Source of the DNA: JBELMB01 sp042088665
GTDB lineage: Bacteria > Pseudomonadota > Alphaproteobacteria > Rhodobacterales > Rhodobacteraceae
DNA: 17,127 nt
Direction: 5' to 3'
Assembly: GCA_042088665.1 (NCBI GenBank)
Contig: JBELMB010000114.1
Location: 1-17,127 of the forward strand
The notes under the pieces are model-generated. The model did no database searches and was not told the DNA's origin. It saw only the letters and a program-made list of their open reading frames with translations. A program made the translations under genes and the position numbers. Positions 7,201-14,794 of the stretch are shown piece by piece (position 1 is the stretch's first letter; each line of letters opens with the position of its first letter).

Positions 7201-8217
7201 TCATCCTTCTGCGGCGATGGCCCGGTCCAGCATCAGGCGGAACTGTTTGGCTCCGGCGTCCAGACCAAGGTCGATAAAGGGCGTGGCGGGGTCTTTCATT
7301 CCGATGTGGACCTTTTCCAGAACCGCCTTGTCCTCTTCGAAGGCCATGCGCGCGCCGGCGTTCATGTACTCCGACACCTCTGCGCCCGGCGCGCCGTTGC
7401 GGTGCTGGAACCAGACATAGCGCGTCCGGTCCGCATCGAGCGGCGTCATGAAGTTGTAGGAGATGTTCACGAATGTCTCCGCCACTGCGGGTGCCCCATG
7501 GCCGCCGGTGCCGGTCGGTGTATAGACGGATTTGTTCAGACCGATCCCGGGCAGGCACATCTCATAGTGCTGGAGACGGTCGCAATCGCCTTCGAACGCG
7601 ACGAGCTTGGCATAGTAGGGAGAGGGCGGCTTGTCCGCGATCCAGCGCGAGACGATCACGCCGCGGTCGGTCTTGTCGACGTTCAGCGGCTCGTCATCGG
7701 TGCCCGCCCCGGCAAAAGAGGTGACATGCACCCAGGCCACGTGGCTTGGGTCGAGGAGATTGTCGCAGACCCACAGGTAGTTGCAGTCGATCTCCATCAT
7801 GCCACCGTCGGTCTTGTACCAGTCGGCGCTGTCGTGGTTCTCGACCGGAAAGATCAGGTCCGGATCGGCGGCGGAGGCATCGCCCATCCAGATCCACAAC
7901 AGGCCATAGCGGTCCTCGACCGGATAGGACCTGACCCCGGCGCGGCGCGGGATTGCGTCGGGCTGGGTGGGGGCCGCAACGCATTGGCCCGCGCCGTCAA
8001 AGGTCAGCCCGTGATAGCCGCATTCCACGTGATCGCCCTTGAGCGCGCCTTGGGACAGCGGCAGTTTGCGGTGCGGGCAGGCGTCTTCCAGCGCGGCGGG
8101 TGTGCCGTCCGCGCGGCGGTAGATGACGATCGCTTCGCCAAGAAGGGTCTCTGGCGTGAGGGTGCGGCCGTACGCCTTGCTCCATCCCGCGACATACCAG
8201 CAATTTCGTAGAAACAT
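7201..8217 (-). CDS. Rieske non-haem iron oxygenase, alpha subunit (vanillate/dicamba O-demethylase-like)
   Basis: A 338-residue protein; the start ATG 8217 has AGGAG 8 nt upstream. A frame extending a further 174 codons upstream has no such site and crosses the divergent promoter. The Rieske [2Fe-2S] ligands are Cys47-x-His49 (ACPHRKLPLS) and Cys66-x2-His69 (ECGYHGLTF). The mononuclear iron ligands are His159 and His164 in LLDPSHVAWVH, with Asp156 as the likely electron bridge and an acid in FEEDK (293-297) as the third ligand. Length and layout match the single-subunit VanA/DdmC group, which perform demethylations or hydroxylations and need a ferredoxin-NAD reductase. No reductase is adjacent. 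It diverges from the gene at 8472. N- or O-demethylation of a small acid is plausible but inferred. Confidence 0.93.
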   Translation of the reverse strand: MFLRNCWYVAGWSKAYGRTLTPETLLGEAIVIYRRADGTPAALEDACPHRKLPLSQGALKGDHVECGYHGLTFDGAGQCVAAPTQPDAIPRRAGVRSYPVEDRYGLLWIWMGDASAADPDLIFPVENHDSADWYKTDGGMMEIDCNYLWVCDNLLDPSHVAWVHVTSFAGAGTDDEPLNVDKTDRGVIVSRWIADKPPSPYYAKLVAFEGDCDRLQHYEMCLPGIGLNKSVYTPTGTGGHGAPAVAETFVNISYNFMTPLDADRTRYVWFQHRNGAPGAEVSEYMNAGARMAFEEDKAVLEKVHIGMKDPATPFIDLGLDAGAKQFRLMLDRAIAAEG

Positions 8218-8471
8218 GTTCAAAGCTCCTGCACCCTGTTCCGCGCCACTATGCGCCAAGGCAGCAGAGCCGTCCATGCGAAGGCCGATGTGCCGGTGCG
8301 CGCAAGCCGACAGGCGATGACGGAGCAAGCAGCGCCTTATTTGCCGCACCCCAAACCCGGCGACCGGTGGGGTGGGCGCTTGACAGAACGGCTGATTCCA
8401 CCGTTCATTTTTTTGAAGACGTCGTGTTGACATCAATTGGCGCTGCCCTAGAGGGCAAGCCGGAGGACCAG
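8218..8471. promoter_or_regulatory. Divergent promoter region, Rieske oxygenase / aminopeptidase-like operon
   Basis: These 254 bp contain two perfect TTGACA hexamers on the plus strand, at 8380-8385 and 8427-8432. The first is followed 17 nt later by GTTCAT (8403-8408) and an A+T-rich run (CATTTTTTTGAAG). Neither has a good -10, so promoter choice is uncertain. Just upstream, CACCCC (8347-8352) and GGGGTG (8369-8374) form a 6-bp inverted repeat with a 16-nt spacer, in a position fit for an operator. The plus-strand ribosome site GGAGG lies at 8462-8466. Confidence 0.4.
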
Positions 8472-9647
8472 ATGGACAGATCCGCCGCCGCGATGGGCGC
8501 AGAAAACCTGATTGTGAACTGTGCCCGGGGCCGCCCCGGTGACCATCTTCTGATCGTGGCGGAACCGGCGAGCCTTGGGTATTTCGACGACAAGGTGGCG
8601 ATCTGCGTGGCCGAAACGGCGCGGGCGCTGGGTCTGGAGGTTGAGGTGGTCGAAGTGGGCTTTGACCCGCATACGCCCGAACTGGGCCCGGACTTGCTGG
8701 CGCGGTTCGAGAGCGCCGACGTGATCCTGTTCCTTGCACGGCTGGGCGACCAGTTGCGGTTTTCCGACATGCCAGCCGGCAAGAAGATCGTCGTGAGCTT
8801 TACCCTGCGGGAGGAGCTGCTGGCGTCTGGCTTTGGCACGGCGCACCACGGGGCGTTTGTCGATCTCAAGGCAGAAGTGAACCGGGTTCTGGCGCGCACG
8901 CAGGAAGTGCGCATCACCTGTCCGGCGGGCACGGACATCGTCGGGCGCCCGGTGATGGACCTCAGCGGGGGGGGCGACACCAGCGTGATGCGCTTTCCGA
9001 TGTCGGTCTTTACGCCGGTGCCGGCCTTTGGCTTTACCGGACAAGTGGCGTTGACCTTCCTCACCGGGACCGGGTCGCGCTATTACGATGACTACAACGT
9101 CGCCTTCGATGCGCCGGTGCTCGCCCAGGTCGAAGACGGGCGTCTCGTCGGTTTCGAGGGCACCGCCCGCGACGTGGCCCGCGCGCAGGGCCAGCATGAC
9201 CGCGTGGCCCGGTTGTTCGACATCGACGGCGGGTTCGTCCATTCGTGGCACGCGGGCATCCACCCGGGCTGCGGGTTCTACTGGGACATGGACGAAGACT
9301 ATGAACGCTGGGGCGGGGCGGCGTTTGGCAATCCGCGGATCCTGCATTTCCACACCTGCGGCACCTATGCCCCGGGCGAGATCAGCTGGAACGTCATCGA
9401 TCCCACCATCGACATGGACGGTGTGCGGATCTGGGACAGTGGCGTGCTGCGCGCATCGGCGCTGCCCAATGGCGCGGCCATCCTCGGGCGGTATCCCAGC
9501 GCCGCGGCCCTGTTCGTCGAGCCTGACCGCCACATCGGCATGGTGCCGCCCTGGGAAATCGCGCAACCCATGACGCCCGGTCTGGCACTGGACAGGCGGG
9601 GGCGCGATGCCCTAGGGGAAGCATGGCAGCCCAGCGGGCTGGTCTGA
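8472..9647 (+). CDS. M29 aminopeptidase / NicX-like metalloenzyme
   Basis: A 391-residue protein. ATG 8472 is chosen because GGAGG lies 5 nt upstream; a GTG at 8367 would add 35 unlikely residues. The overall plan resembles the leucyl-aminopeptidase-T (M29) superfamily, which also includes NicX, the 2,5-dihydroxypyridine ring-cleaving dioxygenase: an N-terminal alpha/beta domain (about 12-110), a GTDIVGRP block (153-160), and a metal-rich C-terminal half. Candidate metal ligands are His257, His260 and His264 (VHSWHAGIHPG), His292 and His294 (LHFHTCG), and acids at 310-316 (DPTIDMD). I cannot tell peptidase from oxygenase. The setting among oxygenases favours a catabolic, perhaps ring-opening, role. 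It is first in a plus-strand unit with the desaturase 54 bp on. Confidence 0.6.
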   Translation: MDRSAAAMGAENLIVNCARGRPGDHLLIVAEPASLGYFDDKVAICVAETARALGLEVEVVEVGFDPHTPELGPDLLARFESADVILFLARLGDQLRFSDMPAGKKIVVSFTLREELLASGFGTAHHGAFVDLKAEVNRVLARTQEVRITCPAGTDIVGRPVMDLSGGGDTSVMRFPMSVFTPVPAFGFTGQVALTFLTGTGSRYYDDYNVAFDAPVLAQVEDGRLVGFEGTARDVARAQGQHDRVARLFDIDGGFVHSWHAGIHPGCGFYWDMDEDYERWGGAAFGNPRILHFHTCGTYAPGEISWNVIDPTIDMDGVRIWDSGVLRASALPNGAAILGRYPSAAALFVEPDRHIGMVPPWEIAQPMTPGLALDRRGRDALGEAWQPSGLV

Positions 9648-9701
9648 CACGCGGCCGGGGCCTGCTGCACGGCGCGCACTGGCAAATCGAGAGCAATTCC
9701 C

Positions 9702-10661
9702 ATGACCCAAGCCATCGTGACCCCGCTGACACAAGCCCTCGCGGAGGGCAAGCTGACACGCGCGGAACTCAAGCACTTCATGCGCCGTTCGGATGCACAG
9801 GGCTTTCGGCGGCTGGCGCTCTGGCTGGCGGTGTTGGCGTTGACCACGATGCTGGTGACGCTGGCCTGGGACAGCTGGCTGATCTGGCCTGCGATGTTCC
9901 TGCATGGCATCGTGCTGGTGCATCACTTTTCGCTGCAGCATGAATGCGTGCATTACACCGTGTTCCGCACGCGCTGGATCAACGATCTGGCGGGGCAGAT
10001 CTGCGGCCTGATCATCATCCTGCCGCACCGGTTCTTTCGCTACGAGCATTGTGACCACCACACCTATACGCAGGTGACGGGGGAGGATCCCGAACAGATC
10101 CCGATGCCCACATCCTTTGGGCAATACGCCTGGTACCTCAGCGCCATTCCCTATTGGCGCGCCAAGTTCACAGAGCTGTTTCGCCATGCCAGTGGCCGCC
10201 TGAGCGAGGGCGAGCTGCGGTTCATCCCGCGCGAAGAGCATGCCGCGGTCTACCGGGACGCGCGCCGGATGCTGGCGCTATACGCGGCGCTTTTTGTCAT
10301 GATGACGCTGACCGGCTGGTGGGCGCTGATCTGGTACTGGCTGATCCCCCTGTTCCTTGGCGAGCCTGTCATGCGCTTCATCCGGATGACGGAACACGTG
10401 GGCCGTCCCACCGTGGCACAGATGCATGAAAACACGCGCACAAATCTGGTCTGGGCGCCCTGGCAGTTCCTTGGCTGGAACATGAACTACCATGCAGAGC
10501 ATCACTACGTGGCGTCCGTGCCCTTTCACGCGCTGCCGGACCTGCATGAAAAGCTCAAGGATCACGTGCATGTGGAACCGGGGGGCTACCTCGGCGCCCA
10601 TCGCGACATCCTGCGCCAACTCTGGGTGCAGCGAAACCACGGGTCGGGACGCGCCGCGTGA
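9702..10661 (+). CDS. Membrane diiron fatty-acid-desaturase-family oxygenase
   Basis: A 319-residue integral membrane protein from ATG 9702 (a weak GAGAG lies about 11 nt upstream). Three histidine boxes hold the diiron centre: HECVH (80-84), HCDHH (116-120) and HAEHH (264-268), with an extra His232. Hydrophobic spans lie at about 37-56, 58-76, 98-109 and 190-220. The family includes acyl desaturases, alkane and sterol hydroxylases, and hydroxylases of small N-compounds, so the name desaturase describes the fold only. The stop TGA overlaps the GTG of a Rieske ferredoxin gene (GTGA), which implies the ferredoxin is its electron donor. It follows the M29/NicX-like gene by 54 bp and is probably co-transcribed. 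Confidence 0.9.
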   Translation: MTQAIVTPLTQALAEGKLTRAELKHFMRRSDAQGFRRLALWLAVLALTTMLVTLAWDSWLIWPAMFLHGIVLVHHFSLQHECVHYTVFRTRWINDLAGQICGLIIILPHRFFRYEHCDHHTYTQVTGEDPEQIPMPTSFGQYAWYLSAIPYWRAKFTELFRHASGRLSEGELRFIPREEHAAVYRDARRMLALYAALFVMMTLTGWWALIWYWLIPLFLGEPVMRFIRMTEHVGRPTVAQMHENTRTNLVWAPWQFLGWNMNYHAEHHYVASVPFHALPDLHEKLKDHVHVEPGGYLGAHRDILRQLWVQRNHGSGRAA

Positions 10662-10978
10662 CCGAAAAGGACCGTCCGTGGCGGGATGCCATCGCGCTCG
10701 ATGCCTTGGAAAAGGACTGGGTCACGCGGGTCATGGTCGGCACGCGGGTGCTTGCGATCTATGACACGCCGTCGGGGATCTATGCCTCCTTGCCGCTGTG
10801 CAATCACGGCGGTGCAGATCTGTGTGACGGGTATTTCGACCGCCACGTGATCGAATGCCCGCTGCACCAGGGGGCCTTTGACGTGCGCACGGGGCAGCCC
10901 GTTTCTGCCCCGGCGACCAAACCGATGCGGGTCTTTGACACCCGGGTCGTGGACGGACGGGTACAGGTGCGGATCTGA
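10658..10978 (+). CDS. Rieske-type [2Fe-2S] ferredoxin
   Basis: A 106-residue protein starting at GTG 10658, which overlaps the desaturase stop by 4 bp (GTGA), so translation is likely coupled. The cluster ligands are Cys48-x-His50 in PLCNHGGADL and Cys67-x2-His70 in ECPLHQGAFD; spacing and total length fit BphF/NirD-like Rieske ferredoxins. It passes single electrons from a reductase to an oxygenase. The coupling points to the diiron enzyme as partner, but it could also serve the Rieske oxygenase at 7201-8217 or the P450. No flavoprotein reductase is seen in the window. It is soluble, with no signal peptide. Confidence 0.93.
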   Translation: MTEKDRPWRDAIALDALEKDWVTRVMVGTRVLAIYDTPSGIYASLPLCNHGGADLCDGYFDRHVIECPLHQGAFDVRTGQPVSAPATKPMRVFDTRVVDGRVQVRI

Positions 10979-11024
10979 GCAGGCGCTGTGGGTTGTGGGC
11001 TTTGGCACCCGGCCGCGCAAGCAG

Positions 11025-11041
11025 GGGCTGCGCCTCAGCCC
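11025..11041. terminator. Short hairpin at the convergent ferredoxin/soxG junction
   Basis: GGGCTG-CGCCT-CAGCCC forms a perfect 6-bp stem and overlaps the soxG stop codon (11035-11037), 46 bp after the ferredoxin stop. There is no T-tract, so termination activity is doubtful. Confidence 0.25.
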
Positions 11042-11541
11042 AAGGCGCGCAGGAGATAGTCGCGCGTCATCACGCCATAGCTTTGATCCACCGCCAGATC
11101 GAAGCCGTCGTCGCTGCGCGCCACAAAGGCCTTCAACCCGAAAAACTCGGTATATCGCGCGCCGTCTGCGGCAAAGGCATCCGGATGCAGGTCCATGGGA
11201 CAGCCGATTGAAAGCACCTCTGCCGCCTCCGGCCCGGTCACCCGAAAGAAGGTCAGCGTGTCAGACACCTGAACGANNNNNNNNNNCTCGGGGGGCGCCT
11301 GCGCGGGCCTGAGGGCCTCGAGCAGCGCGGTCTCGTGGGCGAGATCCGCGCGCGCCAGCCAGTGTTCCGGCCCGACATGGGCCACCGCGCGCCCGTCGGC
11401 TTTGGCCATGCGGTTTGGCGTGTCGGGCAAGGGGGGCAGGGCATCCTTGCACCATCGGTCCAGCGCGCCCCGGTCGCCACGCAAATCAAACAGCGCCTGC
11501 AACGGCAAGGGCACCAGCGCCGCGTCATAGCGATGTGTCAT
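11035..11541 (-). CDS. soxG: Sarcosine oxidase gamma subunit, interrupted by an assembly gap
   Basis: The last gene of the sox operon. ATG 11541 overlaps the soxA stop (ATGA), giving translational coupling. The N-terminal 85 codons (to 11287) and the C-terminal part (from 11276) are in one frame across ten N bases. The second part has the family blocks VSDTLTFFRVTGPEAAEVL and GCPMDLHPDAF, then a C-terminal DLAVDQSYGVMTRDYLLRAL. The visible length is 168 residues including unknowns, a little short of the roughly 180-200 usual for SoxG, so the gap may hide more than ten bases. Gamma is a GCV_T-like structural subunit of the heterotetrameric enzyme that demethylates sarcosine-like amines. Identity is supported by both sequence and position. 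Confidence 0.85.
   Translation of the reverse strand: MTHRYDAALVPLPLQALFDLRGDRGALDRWCKDALPPLPDTPNRMAKADGRAVAHVGPEHWLARADLAHETALLEALRPAQAPPEXXXXVQVSDTLTFFRVTGPEAAEVLSIGCPMDLHPDAFAADGARYTEFFGLKAFVARSDDGFDLAVDQSYGVMTRDYLLRALG
11277..11286. other. Run of ten N: assembly gap inside soxG
   Basis: Ten consecutive undetermined bases. The reading frame happens to be kept if the gap is ten bases long, but fixed-length N runs are often placeholders, so the true size is unknown. Confidence 0.95.
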
Positions 11542-14537
11542 GACCGCAGCCTTTCGCCTTTGGGATCGTGGAAGATCGGCGCGGTGACCCGTGCGGGCAG
11601 CACCTTGTCCTCGACGCGCACATGAACCGTGTCGCCGTGCCGCGCCTGTCCGTTCTCCAGCAGTGCCAGCGCCACCCATCGGTCCTCGACCACGCTTTGG
11701 ACACAGGCGGTGACAAAGCCCTCGGAGGCGGTCCTGCGTCCCTCCGGTGTCAGTGGTGCGCCCTCGGGGAGCGGCTGATCCGGTTCCGGCAGCAGTCCCA
11801 CCAGCTCGCGCCGGACCGCGCCGCCCGCACGACGCAGGGCAACGGAGCGTTTGCCAAGGAAGTCCGCCTTCTTCCTTGACATCAACCAGCCGAGGCCGAG
11901 GTCATGCGGATCGACGGTTCCGTCCACTTCGTGTCCGAGCGAGAGAAAGCCTTTTTCCACCCGCAGCACATGGTTGGCTTCGGACCCGACCGGTGTCAGA
12001 CCCATGGGGGCACCGGCCGCCATAGCGGCCTCCCACAGGGGCAGCAGGTTGCGTGGGGATACGTTGATTTCAAAGGACAATTCGCCGGTAAAGCTGACCC
12101 GCACCACGCGCGCAGGCAGACCCGCCACATGTCCTTCGGCAAAGCTCATGAAGGGCAGCGCCTCGGCGGAGAGGTCGATATCCGTGCCAAGGGCCTGCAT
12201 CACCTCGCGGGCGCGCGGGCCGCAGATGGTGGCGTTGTTCCACTGGCTGGTGACCGGTGTCAGAAAGAGGGACCAATCGGCAAAGCAGGTCTGCCGCAGC
12301 TCTTCGAGATGGCTGTAGACTGCGTCCGCATGACCGGTTGAGGTCGACAGGCACCAGCGGTCCGCGTCCAGCCGCAGCACGACGCCATCGTCCATGATCA
12401 GCCCGTCATCGCGCAGCATCAGCCCATAGCGGCCGCGCCCCGGTGCCAGCGAGGACATGAGGTTGGTATAGACATGGTCCAGAAAGCGCGGCGCATCGAG
12501 GCCTTTCAGCTCGATCGTGCCAAGGGGAGAGCCATCGTAGATCCCGGCGGCCTCGCGCACCGCGCGCGCCTCGCGGTTCACGCTGTCCTGAAACGCCTCG
12601 CCCGGTTGCGGAAAATACCCGGGCCGTCGCCAGCGCGCACCGGCCTCGTACATCACCGCACCGGCGTCGATGTTCCATTGGGTCAGGGGGGTATGGCGGT
12701 AGGGCAGGACTACGCTTTCTTCGCGCAGGCCGCCAATCGCGCCGAAGGACACCGGTGTATAGGGCGGGCGAAAGGTCGTTGTGCCAACCGCTTCCAGCGG
12801 GATGTTCTTTGCCTCGGCGATGATGCCGATGGTGTTGACGTTGCCGGTCTTGCCCTGATCCAGCGCCATGCCGGTGGTGGTATAGCGCTTGACGTGTTCG
12901 ACCGTGTCATAGCCTTCGCGCATGGCGAGGTGGATGTCGTCCACGGTCACGTCGTTGAGCACATCGACAAAGGCCTTGCCCGCGCCGGGAACGCGCCAGA
13001 GGGGCGAGACACTGTAGGGCGGCTCATTGGCCTGCGGGATGCGGGGGGTGTCGGGGCCGGGTGCCTCTGGTGCGGCGGAGACCGACAGGGTTGTGTCGGT
13101 CAGGCGCGCCGTGGTCAGGTCCGGTTTGGCTGGGCCGGGTTCGGAAGTGGTCGATGCGATCATCGCCTGCGCCGTCTGTGCGCCAGAGCGCAGCGCCTCC
13201 TGCAAGGTCATTGCCCCGGCAGCGGCCCCGGCGCAGCGGACGGGATCGGCGGCGGTGTCGGGCACAAAGGCCGCCAGTGCCGGGTCAAACCGCAGCGTGC
13301 CGCGCGCTTGTGAAAAGATATGCACGCTGGGCGACCAACCGCCCGAATGCAGCAACAGGTCGCAGGACAGGGCGCGGCGGCGGCCACCGGACCGGACCAC
13401 GGCGCGGCGCACACGCCGTCCGCCGCGCACGGCCTCGACCACAGCGCCGGTCAGGATCTCTGTCTGGGGCAGCAGCGCGCGGGCGGTTTCCGGCACGGTG
13501 TCGCGGGCGTCGACGATGGCCACGATCCGGATGCCTGCGGCCTGCAGGTCCGCAGCGGCTGCATAGGCGCTGTCATTGTTGGCAAAGACCACGGCCCGCC
13601 GCCCCGGCGCCACGGCGTAGCGGTTGACATAGGCCTGTGCAGCGCCGGCCAGCATGACGCCGGGCCGGTCGTTGCCCGCAAAGACGAGGCTGCGCTCGAT
13701 GGCGCCCGCGGTGACCAGCACCTGACGCGCCCGGATGCGCCAGTTGCGCTCCAGCAAGCCCGGACGGCCGGGGCTGCGTTCATTGACCATCATCAGCCCG
13801 TGTTCGCGGTAGGCCCAGACGGTGGCGTCCTGCAAATGGGTCACGTTGGGCAGGCTGGCAAGCTCCGCCACCGTGCTCGCAACCCAGTCCAGCGCCGGGG
13901 CGCCATCCAGCAGGAGGCGACGGTTCAGCAGGCTTCCCCCGGCCTCCAGCCCTTCGTCCACGAGAAAGACCCGCCGCCCGGCGCGCCCCGCGACCAGCGC
14001 GGCCATCAGCCCCGCAGGCCCAGCGCCGACGATCATCAGGTCACAATGGCCATTGCGCGCCTCGAACCGGTCTTCGGGCGGCGTGTCGGGGGCTGCGGCC
14101 AGCCCCGCGGCCTTGCGGATCCATGGCTCAAAGAGATGCCAGTCGGGCCACATGAAGGTCTTGTAGTAGAACCCCGCCGGGATCAGCCGCGCGGCCAGTT
14201 GCGCGACGGCTCCCAGATCCAGTTCCGGCGCGGGCCAGCAATTCACCGCCTTGGCGGCGAGCCCGTCGGTCAGCGGCACCAGCGGCGCGGGGCGGTTGCC
14301 GGAGGCATCCGGCCCCTCCAGTTCGACCAGCGTTCCGGCCTCTTCGACGCCCGCACTGATGATGCCACGGGGGCGGTGATACTTGAAACTGCGCCCGGTG
14401 ATCCTTGCGCCATTGGCCAGCAGGGCAGAGGCCAGCGTGTCGCCCGCAAAGCCCACCATGGGCCGTCCCTGCCAGGTAAAGCGCACAGGCCGCGTCCGGT
14501 CGATCCGGCCACCGGTGTCCAGCCTATTGAGCTGCAT
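11538..14537 (-). CDS. soxA: Sarcosine oxidase alpha subunit
   Basis: A 999-residue protein, normal for the family. The start ATG 14537 has GGAGG 6 nt upstream and overlaps the soxD end by 14 bp; a frame reaching 14636 would add 33 unsupported residues. Residues about 15-85 form the ferredoxin-like N-terminal domain (PVRFTWQGRPM...SFKYHRPRGI) without cluster cysteines. Residues 166-195 hold a dinucleotide site, GAGPAG at 171-176. An NAD/FAD-binding oxidoreductase region follows to about 460. Residues about 620-890 are a GCV_T folate-binding domain and about 905-990 its C-terminal barrel. With beta, gamma and delta it oxidises N-methyl groups and passes the carbon to tetrahydrofolate as the methylene form. 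Residues about 465-500 are a Pro/Ala/Thr-rich linker. Substrate range in such loci can extend beyond sarcosine. Confidence 0.95.
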   Translation of the reverse strand: MQLNRLDTGGRIDRTRPVRFTWQGRPMVGFAGDTLASALLANGARITGRSFKYHRPRGIISAGVEEAGTLVELEGPDASGNRPAPLVPLTDGLAAKAVNCWPAPELDLGAVAQLAARLIPAGFYYKTFMWPDWHLFEPWIRKAAGLAAAPDTPPEDRFEARNGHCDLMIVGAGPAGLMAALVAGRAGRRVFLVDEGLEAGGSLLNRRLLLDGAPALDWVASTVAELASLPNVTHLQDATVWAYREHGLMMVNERSPGRPGLLERNWRIRARQVLVTAGAIERSLVFAGNDRPGVMLAGAAQAYVNRYAVAPGRRAVVFANNDSAYAAAADLQAAGIRIVAIVDARDTVPETARALLPQTEILTGAVVEAVRGGRRVRRAVVRSGGRRRALSCDLLLHSGGWSPSVHIFSQARGTLRFDPALAAFVPDTAADPVRCAGAAAGAMTLQEALRSGAQTAQAMIASTTSEPGPAKPDLTTARLTDTTLSVSAAPEAPGPDTPRIPQANEPPYSVSPLWRVPGAGKAFVDVLNDVTVDDIHLAMREGYDTVEHVKRYTTTGMALDQGKTGNVNTIGIIAEAKNIPLEAVGTTTFRPPYTPVSFGAIGGLREESVVLPYRHTPLTQWNIDAGAVMYEAGARWRRPGYFPQPGEAFQDSVNREARAVREAAGIYDGSPLGTIELKGLDAPRFLDHVYTNLMSSLAPGRGRYGLMLRDDGLIMDDGVVLRLDADRWCLSTSTGHADAVYSHLEELRQTCFADWSLFLTPVTSQWNNATICGPRAREVMQALGTDIDLSAEALPFMSFAEGHVAGLPARVVRVSFTGELSFEINVSPRNLLPLWEAAMAAGAPMGLTPVGSEANHVLRVEKGFLSLGHEVDGTVDPHDLGLGWLMSRKKADFLGKRSVALRRAGGAVRRELVGLLPEPDQPLPEGAPLTPEGRRTASEGFVTACVQSVVEDRWVALALLENGQARHGDTVHVRVEDKVLPARVTAPIFHDPKGERLRS

Positions 14538-14781
14538 CTGGTGCCTCCACGATTGCATGCGTGCGGGTGTCGCGCCAGATCGGCACCCATTGGCCGCAGC
14601 CGCGCGCGTGACACCAGTATTCCTGCACCGGGCCAAGCGGGTTCGGCACCACCGTCAGGTAGTCCACCCAAGCGGCGTCATCTGTTGTTGCCGGGTCGGG
14701 GCGGGCCTGTCTGACCGGACCGCCAAAGCTGAATTCGGTCTCGTTGCAAGGCCCGCAAAACGGGCAGGGGATCAGCATCAT
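14524..14781 (-). CDS. soxD: Sarcosine oxidase delta subunit (zinc-binding)
   Basis: An 85-residue protein. Of two adjacent ATGs the first (14781) has GGAGG 8 nt upstream. Zinc ligands known for the delta subunit are all present: Cys6 and Cys9 (PCPFCG), His58 and Cys62 (WCHARGCG). A third cysteine, Cys12, follows the first pair. The body includes the typical DYLTVVPNPLGPVQEYW stretch (40-56). It lies 13 bp after soxB, and its stop falls 14 bp inside soxA. It is a structural subunit of the heterotetramer. Confidence 0.95.
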   Translation of the reverse strand: MMLIPCPFCGPCNETEFSFGGPVRQARPDPATTDDAAWVDYLTVVPNPLGPVQEYWCHARGCGQWVPIWRDTRTHAIVEAPDAAQ

Positions 14782-14794
14782 GGGACCCGCCTCC

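Noticed and set aside
8218..8739. N-terminal extension of the Rieske oxygenase by 174 residues
   Set aside because: The extension is Arg/Pro-rich low-quality sequence, crosses the divergent promoter and the next gene, and the ATG at 8217 has a good ribosome site and a normal Rieske N-terminus.
8448..9566. 372-codon minus-strand frame opposite the M29/NicX-like gene
   Set aside because: Composition is typical of a shadow frame (rich in His, Arg, Ala, Gly) with no recognisable motif; the plus-strand gene has a Shine-Dalgarno and family pattern.
13320..14714. 464-codon plus-strand frame antisense to soxA
   Set aside because: The opposite strand encodes a full-length SoxA with all domains; the plus frame shows no domain and no ribosome site.
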